Of a stretch of DNA of 64,000 bases, positions 1 through 12,030 are shown piece after piece (positions within the stretch are counted from its first letter, which is position 1; each line of letters begins with the position of its first letter). Source of the stretch: Roseiarcus sp963726105 (GTDB lineage: Bacteria; Pseudomonadota; Alphaproteobacteria; Rhizobiales; Beijerinckiaceae); the NCBI GenBank assembly GCA_963726105.1, contig CAVSBJ010000024.1, positions 434,001-498,000 on the forward strand, read 5' to 3'. The notes under the pieces are model-generated. The model worked only from the letters and a program-made list of their open reading frames with translations, was not told where the DNA came from and searched no databases. The position numbers and the translations under genes are program-made.

Positions 1-1067
1 AGCGGCACGAAAGTCGTCGCATCGATAATCAGCTGCGCGGCCGATCTGGCCGTCAGGGGGATCCGGGACGGTCAAAGTTTTACCTGTCGCTGCAAGACGA
101 TCTCATGCGCATCTTCGGAGCGGAGCGCATGGACGCGATGCTCAAGCGTCTCGGCCTCAAAGAGGACGAAGCGATTGTCCATCCCTGGATCAATAAGGCG
201 CTCGAGAAGGCGCAGCAGAAGGTCGAAGCGCGCAATTTCGACATGCGCAAGAACATTCTCAAATTTGACAATGTGATGAACGACCAGCGCAAGGTCATAT
301 TCGAGGACCGGCGCAGAATGATGGCGTCGGAATCGCTCGAGTCGACGATCGAGGATATGCGCACCGGCGTCATTGACGACATCGTCGCCAAACATATCCC
401 GCACGACGCTTATCCCGAGGCCTGGGACATTGCCGGGCTAAAGAGTGAGGTCACGAATAAGCTGAGCCTCGATCTCCCGGTCGACGATTGGGCCAAGGAA
501 GAGGGCATTGCCGACGAAGAGGTCGCGGCCAGGCTCCACAAGGCGGCCGAGGACGCCTACGCGCAGCGGATTGAGCGCAACACGCCCGAGGTCATGCGGT
601 ACATCGAAAAGCAGGTTATACTGCAGTCGCTTGATCATTTGTGGCGCGAGCATCTCGTCACGCTCGATCATCTACGCCAGGTCATCGGCTGGCGTGGCAT
701 GGCGCAGCGCGATCCCTTGAACGAGTACAAATCTGAAGCTTTCGACTTGTTCCGAGAATTGATCACTCAGTGGCACGAAGGCGTGATCGCGCAAATCTCG
801 CGGGTCGAGGTGCGGTTCCAGCAACCGGAGCCGGAGCCGCCTCCGATGCAATATCAACATATCGATCCCGCCACCGGCGAAAACGAATATACATTTGCTC
901 CCCTCGCCGCGTCAGCGGAAGCAGGTCTTTTGACGGCGACGGCGGCCGTGGCCGAGGTCGATCGCGACCCGAAAAATCCCGCAACCTGGGGCCGGGTCGG
1001 TCGAAACGAACAGTGCCCGTGCGGATCAGGCAAGAAATTCAAACACTGCCACGGCCAGGTCGCTTGA
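1..1067 (+). CDS. secA: SecA preprotein translocase ATPase, C-terminal part (cut by window edge)
   Basis: SecA is the cytoplasmic motor ATPase that pushes unfolded preproteins through SecYEG. The reading frame is already open at base 3 and begins with the conserved segment RHESRRIDNQLRGRSGRQGD, which belongs to the second nucleotide-binding fold, so the 5' two-thirds lie outside the window. The helical scaffold follows (QSLDHLWREHLVTLDHLRQ). The C-terminus carries the CPCGSGKKFKHCHG zinc motif used for SecB binding. The stop overlaps the start of prmC in a TTGA, which suggests cotranscription. Identity is certain; only the start is missing. Confidence 0.97.
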   Translation, partial: RHESRRIDNQLRGRSGRQGDPGRSKFYLSLQDDLMRIFGAERMDAMLKRLGLKEDEAIVHPWINKALEKAQQKVEARNFDMRKNILKFDNVMNDQRKVIFEDRRRMMASESLESTIEDMRTGVIDDIVAKHIPHDAYPEAWDIAGLKSEVTNKLSLDLPVDDWAKEEGIADEEVAARLHKAAEDAYAQRIERNTPEVMRYIEKQVILQSLDHLWREHLVTLDHLRQVIGWRGMAQRDPLNEYKSEAFDLFRELITQWHEGVIAQISRVEVRFQQPEPEPPPMQYQHIDPATGENEYTFAPLAASAEAGLLTATAAVAEVDRDPKNPATWGRVGRNEQCPCGSGKKFKHCHGQVA

Positions 1068-1945
1068 CGAACGGCCTCAATCTTGAGGCTTCCACTGCTC
1101 GCGCCGAGGCCCTCGCGAGCCTCGAGAAAGCTTTCAAGACCTGCGGAATTGAAAACCCGGAGCGCGAGGCGCGCATCAGCCTCTGCGCCGGCTCAGGCCT
1201 CTCGCCTGCCGCATTGATCGTCGACCCGCGGAAGCCGCTCGGGTCCGTGGCCTGGAAGGTTCAGGAGGTCGCTGCGCGGCGAGTAGTCGGAGAACCGTTG
1301 TCCAGGATCGTGGGAAAACGTGAATTCTGGGGTCTCTCATTCGCCGTTACGCCCCATGTGCTGGACCCGCGACCCGAAACGGAGACGATCGTCGAAGCGG
1401 CGCTTTCGATCTTGAGCAACCGTCGCAAGGACCCAGTGCGTATCCTCGACCTCGGCGTTGGCTCCGGCGCGTTGTTGTGCGCCCTGTTGACCGAATTCGG
1501 CGCCGCGCGCGGCATTGGTGTCGATATTGCATCCGAGGCCGCCGACGTCGCCCGGGGTAACCTTCAGGCGTGCGGCTTGTCTTTCAGGGCCGAGATCCGA
1601 GTCGGGGACTGGACGAGCGGCTTCGAAGGGCGATTTGACCTGATCGTCTCGAACCCGCCCTACATTCCGACCGCTGACCTCGCGGGACTGCCGCGCGAGG
1701 TTCGCGACTTCGATCCTTGGCTCGCGCTGGACGGCGGAATTGACGGACTGGCCGCCTATCGACGAATCCTGCCGGAGTCGAGGCGCTTGCTTGCTCCGGA
1801 CGGTTGGCTGCTCGTCGAACTCGGCGCCGGCCAAGCGAGCGACGTGGCTGCGATCGCGACCCGATGTGGCTTTACCGGCGTCAGGACCTACCAGGATCTT
1901 GCCGGCGTCGATCGCGTCCTGGCCGTTCGGCCGCAAGCAGTCTGA
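1064..1945 (+). CDS. prmC: Release factor glutamine N5-methyltransferase PrmC
   Basis: PrmC methylates the GGQ glutamine of peptide release factors with S-adenosylmethionine. The protein is 293 residues, the usual family length. It shows the SAM-binding DLGVGSG near residue 129 and the catalytic SNPPYIPT around residue 197. I chose the TTG at 1064 because it overlaps the secA stop (TTGA) and gives the normal N-terminal helical domain; the open frame runs further upstream inside secA but reads as noise there. A secA neighbour is unusual, since prmC more commonly follows prfA. A broken transposase lies about 100 bases downstream. Confidence 0.92.
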   Translation: MTNGLNLEASTARAEALASLEKAFKTCGIENPEREARISLCAGSGLSPAALIVDPRKPLGSVAWKVQEVAARRVVGEPLSRIVGKREFWGLSFAVTPHVLDPRPETETIVEAALSILSNRRKDPVRILDLGVGSGALLCALLTEFGAARGIGVDIASEAADVARGNLQACGLSFRAEIRVGDWTSGFEGRFDLIVSNPPYIPTADLAGLPREVRDFDPWLALDGGIDGLAAYRRILPESRRLLAPDGWLLVELGAGQASDVAAIATRCGFTGVRTYQDLAGVDRVLAVRPQAV

Positions 1946-2050
1946 TTGGAGCCATGCGGCCATAAAACCGATGCGGCGCGGCCTTAGAAATGGAAGACGT
2001 CGACCGTGAAGTAGGCCGCATTCGCCGCGGGGAGGGGTTCGTTTGAGCGG

Positions 2051-3260
2051 TCAGGCGTCGCCGACCGGGTCGATTGCGGCGTCGGACGCGTTGGCGAGGA
2101 CGGCCATGATGAGCGCGCGCCAAAGGGCGGCGAGCCAGACGAGGATTTTCCGGAAGTTGTAGCCGGCGGCGGCGAGCACGGCGTTGGCGGCGTCGCCTTG
2201 GACGCCTTTGAGGAAGTTGCGTCCCATGCGGTGGTCGCTCTTGGCGTGGCCGATGACGGGCTCGACGGCCGAGCGCCGGCGCAGGTCGCGTTTGATGGCG
2301 TCGGTGACGCCGCGCTTCTGGCCGGAGATATAGACTTTCATCTTGTGGTCGGGCGGAGCGTTGTGGCCGCGGTAGCCGCGATCGGCGACGATGCGAGCAA
2401 GGCTCGCGCCGATCTGGGTCTCGATCTCCGGAATGACGGTCTCGAGCGTGTGGCCGTCGTAGGGGTTGCCCGGCAGCGCCTTCACATGGGCGATGAACTG
2501 GCCGCCCTTGGAGCGGGCGAGCGTGGTGGCGACCGACACCTTGACGCCGAACTCGTAGGGCCGGTGCGCCTTGCCCTTGCCGATGCATTCGACCTCGGGC
2601 GCGCGCAGCGAATAGATCTTCGGCCCGCGCTGGTTCTGGCGCTGATGGCGCACCCGGAAGGCCAGCGACAGTGGCTCGGCGAAAATCTCTCGCAGGCCGG
2701 CGTCGTCCCTGGTTTTGCGCACGATGTCGCGGAAGGCCCGACCCAAAAAGGTTCGCACGCTGCGCATTGGCGTCGGTCGGGAACGCCACCGCCTTCGGCT
2801 GCACGGTGGTGTCGACGATCACCTTAGAGAAGTCCGAGGGCTTGGCCGCGCCCGTGCGCGTCGCCGCGTTCAGGCTCTCCTGGATCAGCGCGACAAGCTT
2901 CTCCTCGCCCATCCGCTGGCGCCACCGCGTCAGCGACGATCGGTCGAACGGCAGCTTGTGACGGAAGAACTCCTCGCCACAGAAGAGCTGGAAGTACGGG
3001 TTCTCGACCCAGCGCGCGCAGAGGTCCTCGTCCGACAGATCGTGCGTGTGCTTGAGGATCGAAAGCCCCGCCATCAGCCTTGTCGGCAGCGGCGGTTGAC
3101 CCGGCTTGTCCGAATAGACTGCGCCGAACCGCTCCTCCAGGAACCGCCAGTCAACTGTCGAGGCCAGCTTCGCCAGCGGGTGGCCCACGTCGACGATCTG
3201 GTCGAGACGGGCCTTGAAAAAATCGCTCTGCCCGCTGTCCCGACGCTCCTTCGGCCGCAT
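2051..3260 (-). pseudogene. IS5-family transposase, internally deleted and frameshifted
   Basis: This is a DDE transposase of the IS5 type. The N-terminal half (from ATG at 3260, MRPKERRDSGQ) keeps the first catalytic region, VIVDTTVQPKAVAFPTDA. The C-terminal half is read in another frame and keeps IVADRGYRG and the RRRSAVEPVIGHAK region. At about 2765-2790 the text jumps from FPTDA straight to the segment that reads RSVRTFLGRAFRDI. Homologues have extra residues here (from family knowledge), so the lesion looks like an out-of-frame deletion. No matching terminal inverted repeats were found at the two ends, and the outer limits are undefined. It is probably an inactive remnant. Confidence 0.85.
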
Positions 3261-3309
3261 CGCGAATCGCTCCCATCGCCTCTCCGACGACAGAGAATCA
3301 CGCTGCGAA

Positions 3310-3337
3310 GCCAGACTCAATTTGCCAGACTCAATTT
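3310..3337. repeat. Tandem 14-bp direct repeat upstream of the IS5 remnant
   Basis: GCCAGACTCAATTT occurs twice in direct tandem, between the transposase start and the unrelated flank. It may be a duplicated piece of an insertion-sequence end, but no partner was seen at the other side of the element. Confidence 0.6.
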
Positions 3338-3528
3338 GCAAGATTGCGGCCGGCTCGACTTCCCAATCCGGCAAAAATGAATACTTCAAAAATCCAGGCA
3401 AACCCCAAGAATCAGGGCGTCTCAGGGTTCTTCACGGGCGACCAAGAACACCCAAACGGATCGGCCGGACCGCCCCGCGACCGCTGTCGAGACGAAGCCA
3501 ACCGGATCCCGGTCGAGCGCGAAATGGC

Positions 3529-6240
<2,712 letters not shown>

Positions 6241-6284
6241 TGCGGACGCTCCAGACGAGGCGTGGGGGACGGGGAGGGCTTATA

Positions 6285-6312
6285 GATATAATGAGGCGCG
6301 TGAGCTACACAA
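6285..6312 (-). promoter_or_regulatory. Candidate acnA promoter
   Basis: On the minus strand TTGTGT (6312-6307) is followed after 16 bases by TATATC (6290-6285), about 45 bases upstream of the acnA ATG. The match to a housekeeping sigma70-type promoter is moderate and rests on inspection only. Confidence 0.35.
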
Positions 6313-6367
6313 ACTGTTGCCTGACGCAAGTTTTAGGCCGGCTATTCGTCTCGTGCGGGGGTAAAAT

Positions 6368-7090
6368 TTGGTTGATCTTCAGGGACGCGTCGCGCTCGTG
6401 ACCGGCGCGTCGCGGGGCATCGGCCGGGCGATCGCTCTGGCGCTGGCCGAGCGGGGCGCCGCGGTTGCGGTCAATTTCCAAATCCGCGCCAAGGATGCTG
6501 ACGCGGTCGTCGCGCAAATCGGTTCTGCCGGCGGGAAAGCGATCGCAATCCGCGCCGACGTCTCCGTCAGCGCGCAGGTCGCCGATATGGCGACGCGGGT
6601 CGCAAGCGAGCTCGGACCCATCGACGTGCTAGTGAACAACGCCGGCATCGCGATCACCGGGGTCCGCGAGGAGGATTTCGACCTCGGCATCGCCGTCAAC
6701 CTGAAATCGGCGTTCCTGTGCACCGAGGCGGTCCTCCCGGGCATGACCACGCGCCGCTGGGGGCGGATCGTCAACATCTCCTCCGGCGCGGCGCGAGGGC
6801 CGGGCCTCCTCGGCGTCATCTACAACGCGTCAAAGGCCGGGCTTGAGGGCCTGACCCGCGGCTATGCCTCGCGGACGGCGAAGGATGGCATTACCGTGAA
6901 CGCAATCGCGCCTGGTCCGACTGACACCGAAATGGGCGCGCCTTTGAAAGCCGGAGGCGTCGAGGCCCGCATTCCTGTCGGACGCATGGGTCAAGGGGAC
7001 GATGTGGCGCAGGCGACGGTCATGGTCATTGGGAATGGCTTCATCACCGGGCAGACCATCGCGGTGAATGGGGGGCTGGCGTTTCTTTAA
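6368..7090 (+). CDS. SDR-family oxidoreductase (FabG-like)
   Basis: This is a classical short-chain dehydrogenase/reductase of 240 residues, probably NAD(P)-dependent. It shows the cofactor motif TGASRGIG (residues 13-20), NNAG, the serine region NISSG and the catalytic YNASK with Tyr near residue 152. It ends in the usual GGLAFL tail. The start is a TTG at 6368 behind a GGGGG-rich ribosome-binding site; no ATG precedes it in frame. The substrate cannot be told from sequence. It sits between acnA and ccmA, where many relatives have no gene. Confidence 0.88.
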   Translation: MVDLQGRVALVTGASRGIGRAIALALAERGAAVAVNFQIRAKDADAVVAQIGSAGGKAIAIRADVSVSAQVADMATRVASELGPIDVLVNNAGIAITGVREEDFDLGIAVNLKSAFLCTEAVLPGMTTRRWGRIVNISSGAARGPGLLGVIYNASKAGLEGLTRGYASRTAKDGITVNAIAPGPTDTEMGAPLKAGGVEARIPVGRMGQGDDVAQATVMVIGNGFITGQTIAVNGGLAFL

Positions 7091-7164
7091 GCCCGTTTGG
7101 GCTAGGGAGAAGCGGTCTGGAGGGGCGCGCAACACGAACCGCCTTTCTCCCGGACGGAGAGGCA

Positions 7165-7785
7165 ATGCGGCTAAGGGCCTGGGACCTGACCATCGACCGC
7201 GGCGGTCGGCGAGTCATCGCCGGACTTTCGTTGGAAGCGGCCGGAGGCGCGGCGCTGATCGTGACCGGGCCCAATGGGGCAGGGAAAACGAGCCTGCTCC
7301 GGGCGCTCGCCGGCTTCCTGCCGATTGAGGGCGGCGGCTTTGCGCTGGACGGCGGCGATATGGAGCGCACCGTCGGCGAACAAGCGCATTATCTGGGCCA
7401 CCTGGACGGCGTTAAGGCAGCGCTGAGCGCGGGCGAGAACCTCGCCTTCGCCTCGGCGACGCTGGGCGGCAATTCGTCCCGTGCGGCGCAGCTCGAGGCA
7501 CTCTCGGCGCTCGGCCTGGCCCACGTGATCGATTTTCCAGCGCGGCTGCTTTCGGCAGGCCAGCGACGACGCGTGGCGCTTGCTCGCCTCATGGTCGCCA
7601 AGCGTCCGCTGTGGCTGCTTGACGAGCCGACGACCGCGCTTGACGCCGCCGCTCAGGTTGCGCTCACCGCGATTATGCGGGCGCATCTGGAGGACGGCGG
7701 GATCCTCGTCGCCGCGGTCCATGCGCCGCTCGGGCTGGATGGCGCGCAAGAGCTGAGGCTCGGCTCGACAAGGGAAGCGGCTTGA
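7165..7785 (+). CDS. ccmA: Heme exporter ATP-binding protein CcmA
   Basis: CcmA is the ATPase of the CcmABCD complex, which releases heme-loaded CcmE during cytochrome c maturation. The 206-residue protein has a Walker A motif GPNGAGKT at about residue 35, the CcmA-type YLGHLDGVK, the ABC signature LSAGQRRR near 129 and Walker B LWLLDEPTTALD. It is followed one base after its stop by ccmB, so the two are surely coupled. Confidence 0.95.
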   Translation: MRLRAWDLTIDRGGRRVIAGLSLEAAGGAALIVTGPNGAGKTSLLRALAGFLPIEGGGFALDGGDMERTVGEQAHYLGHLDGVKAALSAGENLAFASATLGGNSSRAAQLEALSALGLAHVIDFPARLLSAGQRRRVALARLMVAKRPLWLLDEPTTALDAAAQVALTAIMRAHLEDGGILVAAVHAPLGLDGAQELRLGSTREAA

Positions 7786-7786
7786 G

Positions 7787-8455
7787 GTGACCCCGGCGCT
7801 GGCTCTCTTCGTCCGCGAGTGGCGCATTGCCCGGCGCATCGGCGCCGCCGCGCCGGTCGGGATCGTCTTCTTCTTGATCCTGGTCGCGGTCATGCCGTTC
7901 GCGCTCGGACCCGACCTCAATCTGCTCTCGCGGCTTGGCCCGGCAATTCTGTGGATCGCGGCTCTGCTCGCCACTCTCCTGGGGCTCGACCGGCTGTTCC
8001 AGGCGGATCACGACGATGGCTCGCTTGACCTTCTGATCAACGGGTCGCTGCCGCTCGAGCTCGCGGTGCTCATCAAATGCGCTGCGCACTGGACCACGAG
8101 CGCGTTGCCGCTTGTCGTTTTGAGCCCGCTGTTCGGGCTCATGCTGGCGATGGCGCCCCTGCCGCTTGCGCTCACTGCGGCGACGCTCGCGGCCGGCACG
8201 CCTGCGCTGACCATGATCGGCGCGATCGGGGCGGCGCTCACCGTCTCGCTCAGGCGCGGCGGCCTGCTGATGGCGGTTCTCGTTCTGCCGCTCGCCATTC
8301 CGGTGCTGATCTTCGGCGTCGCCGCGGCCTCCGCCGCCAGCGGCGGCGCGGCGCCGTTCATGAGCCCGTTCCTTGCCCTATGTGCGATGTCGCTCGCCAC
8401 GATCGCCCTTGCGCCTTTCGCCGCTGCAGCAGCCCTGAGGCAGGTGCGGGAGTGA
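7787..8455 (+). CDS. ccmB: Heme exporter membrane protein CcmB
   Basis: CcmB is the membrane subunit that pairs with CcmA. The 222-residue protein opens with the family-typical FVREWRIARRIG and has about six hydrophobic segments. The start is a GTG one base downstream of the ccmA stop. The usual next genes, ccmC, ccmD and ccmG, are absent here and replaced by a glycosyltransferase, so the rest of the system must be encoded elsewhere. Confidence 0.94.
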   Translation: MTPALALFVREWRIARRIGAAAPVGIVFFLILVAVMPFALGPDLNLLSRLGPAILWIAALLATLLGLDRLFQADHDDGSLDLLINGSLPLELAVLIKCAAHWTTSALPLVVLSPLFGLMLAMAPLPLALTAATLAAGTPALTMIGAIGAALTVSLRRGGLLMAVLVLPLAIPVLIFGVAAASAASGGAAPFMSPFLALCAMSLATIALAPFAAAAALRQVRE

Positions 8456-8483
8456 CGACGACCCCCTACGGGCGAACGAGGTC

Positions 8484-9545
8484 ATGAGCGCAAGCCGATC
8501 GAAGTACATCGTCTGCACCCCGTGGGACGCCAAACCGTTCGATTTGGACATCTTCACATGGCAGGACAAACCAGATGGCTACTTCTTCAATTACTGGGTG
8601 CGCATTTTCAGGGAATTTGAGAAAAGCTCGCAGCTCAGCGGGCTCACCTTTTACTTGATCTCCAATCATAGGCTCGTCGATGAGCTGCCTTCGTACGGGA
8701 ACGACGTCGTCGCGGTCATCAGAAGCGACGAAGAGTGCTGGATTCCGCCCTATCTGGACAAGGTTCGATACGTCTTCAAGACTTACGGGTTTGAGCCTTG
8801 GTGCGGCGCTTCGCTCCGCGCGCAATCGCCAGCTTCGGTGCTGAAATGCGTCAGGGACTGGGCGTTCTGGAGCCGGCGCTACTTGTCCTGTCTGAGCAAG
8901 ACCGGTTTTGCGCCCACGCGCCGCGACCGCAAAATGGTGCTCCCGCTGGGCTACGCCCGACAAACGGATCTCCCCGGAAAGCCCTTCGGATCGCGCCGCT
9001 ACCTGGTCGGATTTCTCGGCAGCATCGAAAACAGGGCGTATTCGAAGTTTTCGCCCAAGAGGCTGGTTGCAACTCCGAAGATCATCGCCCGCTCGCGGAT
9101 GGCCGAGTCCTTGCAAAAGCTGGCCGCCTGGGCGCCCGAGAGCGTCTTCTACGGCACAACCGCATCGTTCACGGAAAGCACGATGACGGGCGCCGGCGAT
9201 CGCTACACGGAGATCATGGCCGATACCAAGATCGCGCTGGCGCCGCGCGGATCTTCCGTCGAAACCTATCGGTTCTTCGAAGCGATGCGCCAGGGCTGCG
9301 TCGTCATCTGCGATCGACTTCCGCCGCATTGGTTTTATGTCGGCTGCCCGGCGATACAGATTGATGACTGGGGCAACCTGGAGGCTGAAGTGAAGGCGCT
9401 ATCGGCTGATCCCGAGCGCCTCGCGGACCTCAACCGCCGCTCGCTGGCCTGGTGGGATGAAAAGCTCTCCGAGCGCGCCGTCGCCCAGGTGATCGCAACG
9501 TGTCTCGAGGCTCCGAACGCAGGTCAGAGGGGCCGAGAAACTTAG
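8484..9545 (+). CDS. Exostosin-like (GT47-type) glycosyltransferase
   Basis: The 353-residue protein lacks a signal peptide or membrane segments and resembles exostosin-domain glycosyltransferases. The best support is the C-terminal donor-binding pattern IALAPRGSSVETYRFFEAMR followed by QGCVVICDRLPPHWFY, typical of GT47/exostosin proteins. It probably transfers a sugar to a cell-surface glycan; donor and acceptor are unknown. It begins 28 bases after ccmB but has no known link to cytochrome maturation. Another GT-B family is possible. Confidence 0.65.
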   Translation: MSASRSKYIVCTPWDAKPFDLDIFTWQDKPDGYFFNYWVRIFREFEKSSQLSGLTFYLISNHRLVDELPSYGNDVVAVIRSDEECWIPPYLDKVRYVFKTYGFEPWCGASLRAQSPASVLKCVRDWAFWSRRYLSCLSKTGFAPTRRDRKMVLPLGYARQTDLPGKPFGSRRYLVGFLGSIENRAYSKFSPKRLVATPKIIARSRMAESLQKLAAWAPESVFYGTTASFTESTMTGAGDRYTEIMADTKIALAPRGSSVETYRFFEAMRQGCVVICDRLPPHWFYVGCPAIQIDDWGNLEAEVKALSADPERLADLNRRSLAWWDEKLSERAVAQVIATCLEAPNAGQRGRET

Positions 9546-9698
9546 CGAAGATCGCGCCGTCATCGATCAAGCGAATGTGATCCGAAATGTTACGGCATGA
9601 CGACGAAACGCGCATCGCGAGGGCCGGTTGCGGTGTTCCCTACGATGGGAATGCGATTCGCCTTCCCAAGACGACGGTCAGCAAGACGGGAGGCGGGA

Positions 9699-10100
9699 AT
9701 GAACGGGCTTTACGCGACGCTGGAGAGGTATAGGCCTTATGTTTTGAGCATTCTACGCATTGTCGTCGGGCTTCTATTTCTGCAGCACGGGCTGTCGAAA
9801 GTGTTCAACTTTCCCGCCCCCTCTCCTGTCCCCTCGCTCAGCGGCCTCCTGATTCTTGCGGCCATCCTCGAAACGATCGGCGCCGCCTTGTTTCTCGTGG
9901 GCGCCTATACGAGGATTGTGGCGTTGATCCTGTCCGGCGAAATGGCCTTCGCCTATTTCATGGCGCATGCTCCGCGGGCTTTTTATCCACTCGTCAACGG
10001 CGGCGAATTGGCCGTTCTGTTCTGCTTCATATTCCTCTATTTCGCCTTTGCCGGCGGCGGACCGTTGAGCGTCGATCGCGCGATGCTGAACCAGACTTGA
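9699..10100 (+). CDS. DoxX-family membrane protein
   Basis: This is a 133-residue integral membrane protein of the DoxX family. It has four predicted transmembrane segments, starting with LSILRIVVGLLFLQHGLSKV, and an acidic residue in ILETIGAALFLVGAYTR as in the family. The ATG at 9699 has GGGAGG just upstream; the longer open frame from 9597 is not needed. DoxX proteins are variously linked to quinone or thiosulfate oxidation and to redox stress, but the role here is unknown. Confidence 0.82.
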   Translation: MNGLYATLERYRPYVLSILRIVVGLLFLQHGLSKVFNFPAPSPVPSLSGLLILAAILETIGAALFLVGAYTRIVALILSGEMAFAYFMAHAPRAFYPLVNGGELAVLFCFIFLYFAFAGGGPLSVDRAMLNQT

Positions 10101-10217
10101 TTCGTCTGCCTGCCGCGGCGGACCGGCCGGGCGCGTATTTGACACGTGGGGTCAAGCGCGCCTCTTAGGCGATCCGAAAGCGCGAGACATACGCGCGCGC
10201 CACGGCAGCGAGGAAAC

Positions 10218-11606
10218 ATGAACGACAGCGGAGCGGCTGGGTTAAGCGCGGGCACGATCTCGGCCCGCATCGACCGGCTCCCGGCGACGCGCACGATCTG
10301 GACGATCGTCGCGCTGCTTGGCTTCGGAATGTTCTTCGAGTTCTACGACCTCCTGTTCTCAGCCTATGTCGCCCCGAGCCTCGTCAAATCGGGCGTGCTG
10401 ACCGCAACGACCACGGGCCTGTTCGGGACGGCCGGAGTCGCAAGCTTCATCGCCGCCCTTTTCACCGGGCTCTTCATTGGCACGCTGCTCTGCGGATTTC
10501 TTGCCGACCGGTTCGGCCGCCGGGCGATCTTCACCTGGTCGCTGCTTTGGTATTCGGCCGCCAACGTCATGGTGGCGCTTCAGCATGACGCCGCCGGCGT
10601 CAACTTCTGGCGCCTCATCTGCGGCATTGGCCTCGGCGTCGAGATGGTGACGATCGGCGCCTATTTGAGCGAGCTTGCGCCCAAGGGCCTGCGCGGGCGC
10701 GCCTTCGCCATCAACCAGGCGATCGGCTTCGTCGCCGTGCCGGTCGTTTCGTTCCTTGCCTACATGCTTGTGCCGCGAGCGCCATTGGGGCTCGAGGGCT
10801 GGCGCTGGGTGGTGCTGATCGGGGTCGTCGCCGCGCCGGTCGTCGTCTTTTTGCGGCGGGCCTTGCCGGAGAGCCCGCGCTGGCTCGCCAAGCATGGACG
10901 GCTCGCCGAGGCGGACCGGGCGTTAAGCGCAATCGAAGCCAAGGTCGAGGCGGAGTACGGCCGGCCGCTTCCGCCTCCCGGCCCCGAGGAGCCCGTCTCA
11001 CCAGCGACCAGCTTTCGGGACTTGTGGCTTCCCGGCGTCCGCGGCCGGGTCATCCTGATGAGCGTCTTCAATGTCTTTCAGACGGTGGGCTATTACGGGT
11101 TCAACAATTGGGTGCCGTCGCTCCTCGTCAAGCAGGGGATCACGGTCTCGACCAGCCTCGGCTATACGACCGTGATCGCGCTCGCGGCCCCGATCGGGCC
11201 GCTCCTCGGATTCTTTCTCGGCGACCGGTTCGAGCGCAAGTGGATCATCGTCGCTTCCGCAGGCGCCATTCTCGTCTGTGGCCTCATTTTTGGCCAGGCG
11301 CTCGATTCGGCGCTGATTGTCGCCATGGGGGTCGGGCTGACGCTCGCCGCCAACATCATGTCGTTCAGCTTCCACGCCTACCAGCAGGAGCTGTTCCCGA
11401 CCGGCATTCGCGCCCGCGCCGCCGGCTTCGTCTATTCGTGGAGCCGGCTCTCGGTCATTTTCTCCTCGTTCGTGATCGCTTTCGTGCTCGAGCGGGCAGG
11501 CGCTATCGGGGTCTTCGTCTTCATCGCCGCGGCGATGGGCGTGGTGATCGCGACCATCGGCCTGTTCGGGCCGCGCACCACCAATCTGGCTTTGGAGGAG
11601 ATCTAG
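10218..11606 (+). CDS. MFS transporter (sugar/organic-acid porter type)
   Basis: This 462-residue major facilitator has 12 hydrophobic segments. Motif A appears as GFLADRFGRRA after TM2 and a PESPRWLAKHGR signature follows TM6, both typical of the sugar-porter and AAHS-like subfamilies. The ATG at 10218 follows AGCGAGGAAAC. The substrate is not predictable; sugars, aromatic acids and dicarboxylates are all transported by relatives. It stands alone, with a gene-free 0.4 kb stretch downstream. Confidence 0.85.
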   Translation: MNDSGAAGLSAGTISARIDRLPATRTIWTIVALLGFGMFFEFYDLLFSAYVAPSLVKSGVLTATTTGLFGTAGVASFIAALFTGLFIGTLLCGFLADRFGRRAIFTWSLLWYSAANVMVALQHDAAGVNFWRLICGIGLGVEMVTIGAYLSELAPKGLRGRAFAINQAIGFVAVPVVSFLAYMLVPRAPLGLEGWRWVVLIGVVAAPVVVFLRRALPESPRWLAKHGRLAEADRALSAIEAKVEAEYGRPLPPPGPEEPVSPATSFRDLWLPGVRGRVILMSVFNVFQTVGYYGFNNWVPSLLVKQGITVSTSLGYTTVIALAAPIGPLLGFFLGDRFERKWIIVASAGAILVCGLIFGQALDSALIVAMGVGLTLAANIMSFSFHAYQQELFPTGIRARAAGFVYSWSRLSVIFSSFVIAFVLERAGAIGVFVFIAAAMGVVIATIGLFGPRTTNLALEEI

Positions 11607-12030
11607 GCGGGCTGCGCCCCTCAGCCGCGAGCCAGCGAACTAGCGAGTCCGTTTTGAGCGATTTCAGCGGCTTGCGGCGCGATTAACGAGTCATTGCCAG
11701 TCGGGTCGAAGCAGCCCTGTCGCCGCGCTCGATGAGCGTGGCCGGCGCGGCCAGCGACCGCGCCTCCAGCGCCCATTCGAAGGAGAGGCAAGGTCCGAAG
11801 CTTCGGCCGAGCGTCGCGTGTGGGAAACACCAGCCGACTCGGCTATATTTCTGAAAAACAATATCAGAGGCCAGCGGCCTTGGCAAGAAATTGTCGACTT
11901 TTCTTGCCCAGGCGTTTCCACCCGCAACCAGGCGCATTCGCCGCCCGCCGGGAACGACGATCGATCTCCGCAACGGAATGCGGTGTCAGGTCCTCGCGGC
12001 GGTCGCCAGCTCCGCCAGGCGAGCTTTCGC
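11607..12030. other. Gene-free stretch between convergent genes
   Basis: The MFS gene and the transglycosylase gene converge on this interval. No reading frame with family features, RNA gene or clear terminator was seen; short frames on both strands read as noise. Confidence 0.6.

Noticed and set aside
770..1063. N-terminal extension of prmC inside secA
   Set aside because: The extra residues are out-of-frame secA sequence without similarity; TTG 1064 gives the family length.
3310..3337. CRISPR-like repeat
   Set aside because: Only two 14-base units in direct contact without spacers, and no cas gene in the window.
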